A stretch of DNA of 64,000 nucleotides from Ollibium composti (GTDB lineage: Bacteria > Pseudomonadota > Alphaproteobacteria > Rhizobiales > Rhizobiaceae), in contig NZ_SSNY01000013.1 of the NCBI RefSeq assembly GCF_004801285.1, forward strand, positions 1 to 64,000, given 5' to 3'. The position numbers were made by a program, and so were the translations under genes. Below, piece after piece: positions 63,209 through 64,000 of this stretch. The first letter of the stretch is position 1, and each line of letters opens with the position of its first letter. The notes under the pieces are model-generated. The model was not told where the DNA came from. It saw nothing but the letters and a program-made list of their open reading frames with translations, and ran no database searches.

Positions 63209-64000
63209 ATGGCGTCACTCTGGAATTCAGCCTTCGCGCTGCTCGTCGTCACCGGCGCCCTGCTTGGGCTGACGCTGCCGTTCGGCAAGATGGGCACGGA
63301 TGCCGGCGCGCCGGGCATGGTGTGGGCCTTCGTCGTCTCGCTGGGCGCCGGCGGCCTTCTGCTGGCGGCGTTGCTCGCCAGCGGCCGCGGGATGCGGCTG
63401 ACGGCGCGGCGGCTGCGCTATTTCCTCGTCACGGCGGCGGTGTCCTACGCCTTCCCCAATTTCCTGATGTTTTCGGCAATTCCGCATCTCGGCGCCGGCT
63501 ACACGGGCATCATGTTCACGCTGTCGCCGATCATCACGCTGGTCTTTTCGATCCTGCTCGGCGTCAGGCGGCCGAACCTCCTCGGCATGGCGGGCATCCT
63601 CGTCGGCTTTGTCGGCGCGGCCATGGTGGCGCTGACGCGCGGCGAAGCGGGCCAGCCGGCCGACATCTTCTGGGTCCTTGTGGCGCTGCTGATCCCGGCC
63701 AGCCTCGCCATCGGCAACATCTACCGCACGGTTGCCTGGCCCGACGGCGCCGGGCCGATCGAACTCGCCATCGGCAGCCATCTCGCGGCGGCGGCGATGC
63801 TTTTGGTCGCCATCCTCGTGACGCAAGGCGCCGGTGCCTTCGCGCCGCTTGCGCAGGTGCCCTGGGTAGTCGCCGCGCAGATGCTGTCGGCCTCGACCAT
63901 GTTCGCCTTCTTCTTCCGCCTGCAGGCGGTGGGCGGCCCCGTCTATCTCAGCCAGATCGGCTATGTCGCGGCGGCGATTGGGTTGTTTTCGGGAACGCTG
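63209..64000 (+). CDS. EamA/DMT-family transporter, N-terminal 264 residues, cut by right edge
   Basis: Open frame from ATG 63209 to the window end with no stop codon. Translation is strongly hydrophobic with seven or eight helices: MASLWNSAFALLVVTGALLG, FVVSLGAGGLLLAALLASGRG, FPNFLMFSAIPHLGAGYTGIMFTLSPIITLVFSILLG, and so on, matching DMT/EamA transporters (normally about 300 residues). Divergent from marR. Substrate unknown. Confidence 0.88.
   Translation, partial: MASLWNSAFALLVVTGALLGLTLPFGKMGTDAGAPGMVWAFVVSLGAGGLLLAALLASGRGMRLTARRLRYFLVTAAVSYAFPNFLMFSAIPHLGAGYTGIMFTLSPIITLVFSILLGVRRPNLLGMAGILVGFVGAAMVALTRGEAGQPADIFWVLVALLIPASLAIGNIYRTVAWPDGAGPIELAIGSHLAAAAMLLVAILVTQGAGAFAPLAQVPWVVAAQMLSASTMFAFFFRLQAVGGPVYLSQIGYVAAAIGLFSGTL

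Overview
The window is GC-rich, almost fully coding chromosomal DNA of an alphaproteobacterium in the order Rhizobiales (Hyphomicrobiales), most like Mesorhizobium/Aminobacter-type Phyllobacteriaceae. Evidence for this includes the PhyR-NepR-EcfG general stress module with GGAAC-N16-CGTT promoters, several HWE-type histidine kinases, a pst-phoU-phoB operon with a rhizobial Pho box, a PduO/rhomboid/ETF gene chain and rhizobial palindromic intergenic repeats. No prophage, transposase, integrase or CRISPR array was seen. The genus call is inference from gene content and order, not from a marker gene.

Layout. 0-9 kb is a surface adhesin locus: a very large repeat protein running off the left edge, a LapG-like periplasmic cysteine protease, and a type I secretion operon (TolC, ABC transporter with degenerate C39 domain, HlyD) ending in a ribbon-helix-helix protein. 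9-10.7 kb has small lipoproteins and an aberrant tRNA-Cys-like gene. 10.9-21.8 kb holds a 1244-residue five-PAS hybrid kinase, pstSCAB-phoU-phoB with one Pho box, and a CHASE-domain kinase. 21.9-30 kb has envelope and stress genes: small lipoproteins, an MhqD/MhqO-like pair, a triple PRC-barrel protein, a lipid-kinase-like protein and a flippase/BioF2-acetyltransferase pair. 30.1-33.1 kb is a denitrification cassette of pseudoazurin, an NnrR-type regulator and a copper nitrite reductase with an extra N-terminal cupredoxin domain. 33.2-44.2 kb is housekeeping: tRNA-Leu, DedA-like protein, DsbB, HNH protein, AlkA, GluQRS, transporters, SDR, HIG1 protein, PduO, rhomboid, EtfBA and 3-hydroxybutyryl-CoA dehydrogenase.

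44.3-50.5 kb is a general stress response island. It holds an HWE kinase, a DUF1328 protein, PhyR, NepR, EcfG, a single-domain response regulator, a Crp/Fnr regulator, a DUF883 protein, a holin-X-like membrane protein and a small membrane protein. Seven sites reading GGAAC-N16-CGTT lie upstream of these genes, including a divergent pair between phyR and nepR; two more such sites occur at 22.6 and 26.1 kb. 50.6-64 kb is mostly housekeeping: MFS transporter, SecA, parvulin isomerase, ArgJ-GNAT-MutT, an Flp pilin, an NDUFAF5-like methyltransferase, ComF, glutaredoxin, a nitrilase-family amidase, a DUF1178 protein, and a divergent MarR/EamA pair cut by the right edge.

How it fits together: the left end builds and can release a cell-surface adhesin; the centre senses phosphate and nitrogen oxides; the stress island appears self-amplifying, because its sensor kinase, response regulator, anti-sigma factor and probable targets all carry the same promoter signature. 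The most notable points are the density of EcfG-type promoters, the cupredoxin-fused nitrite reductase, the LapG-type adhesin system with DNA-identical repeats, and the aberrant tRNA-Cys-like gene.
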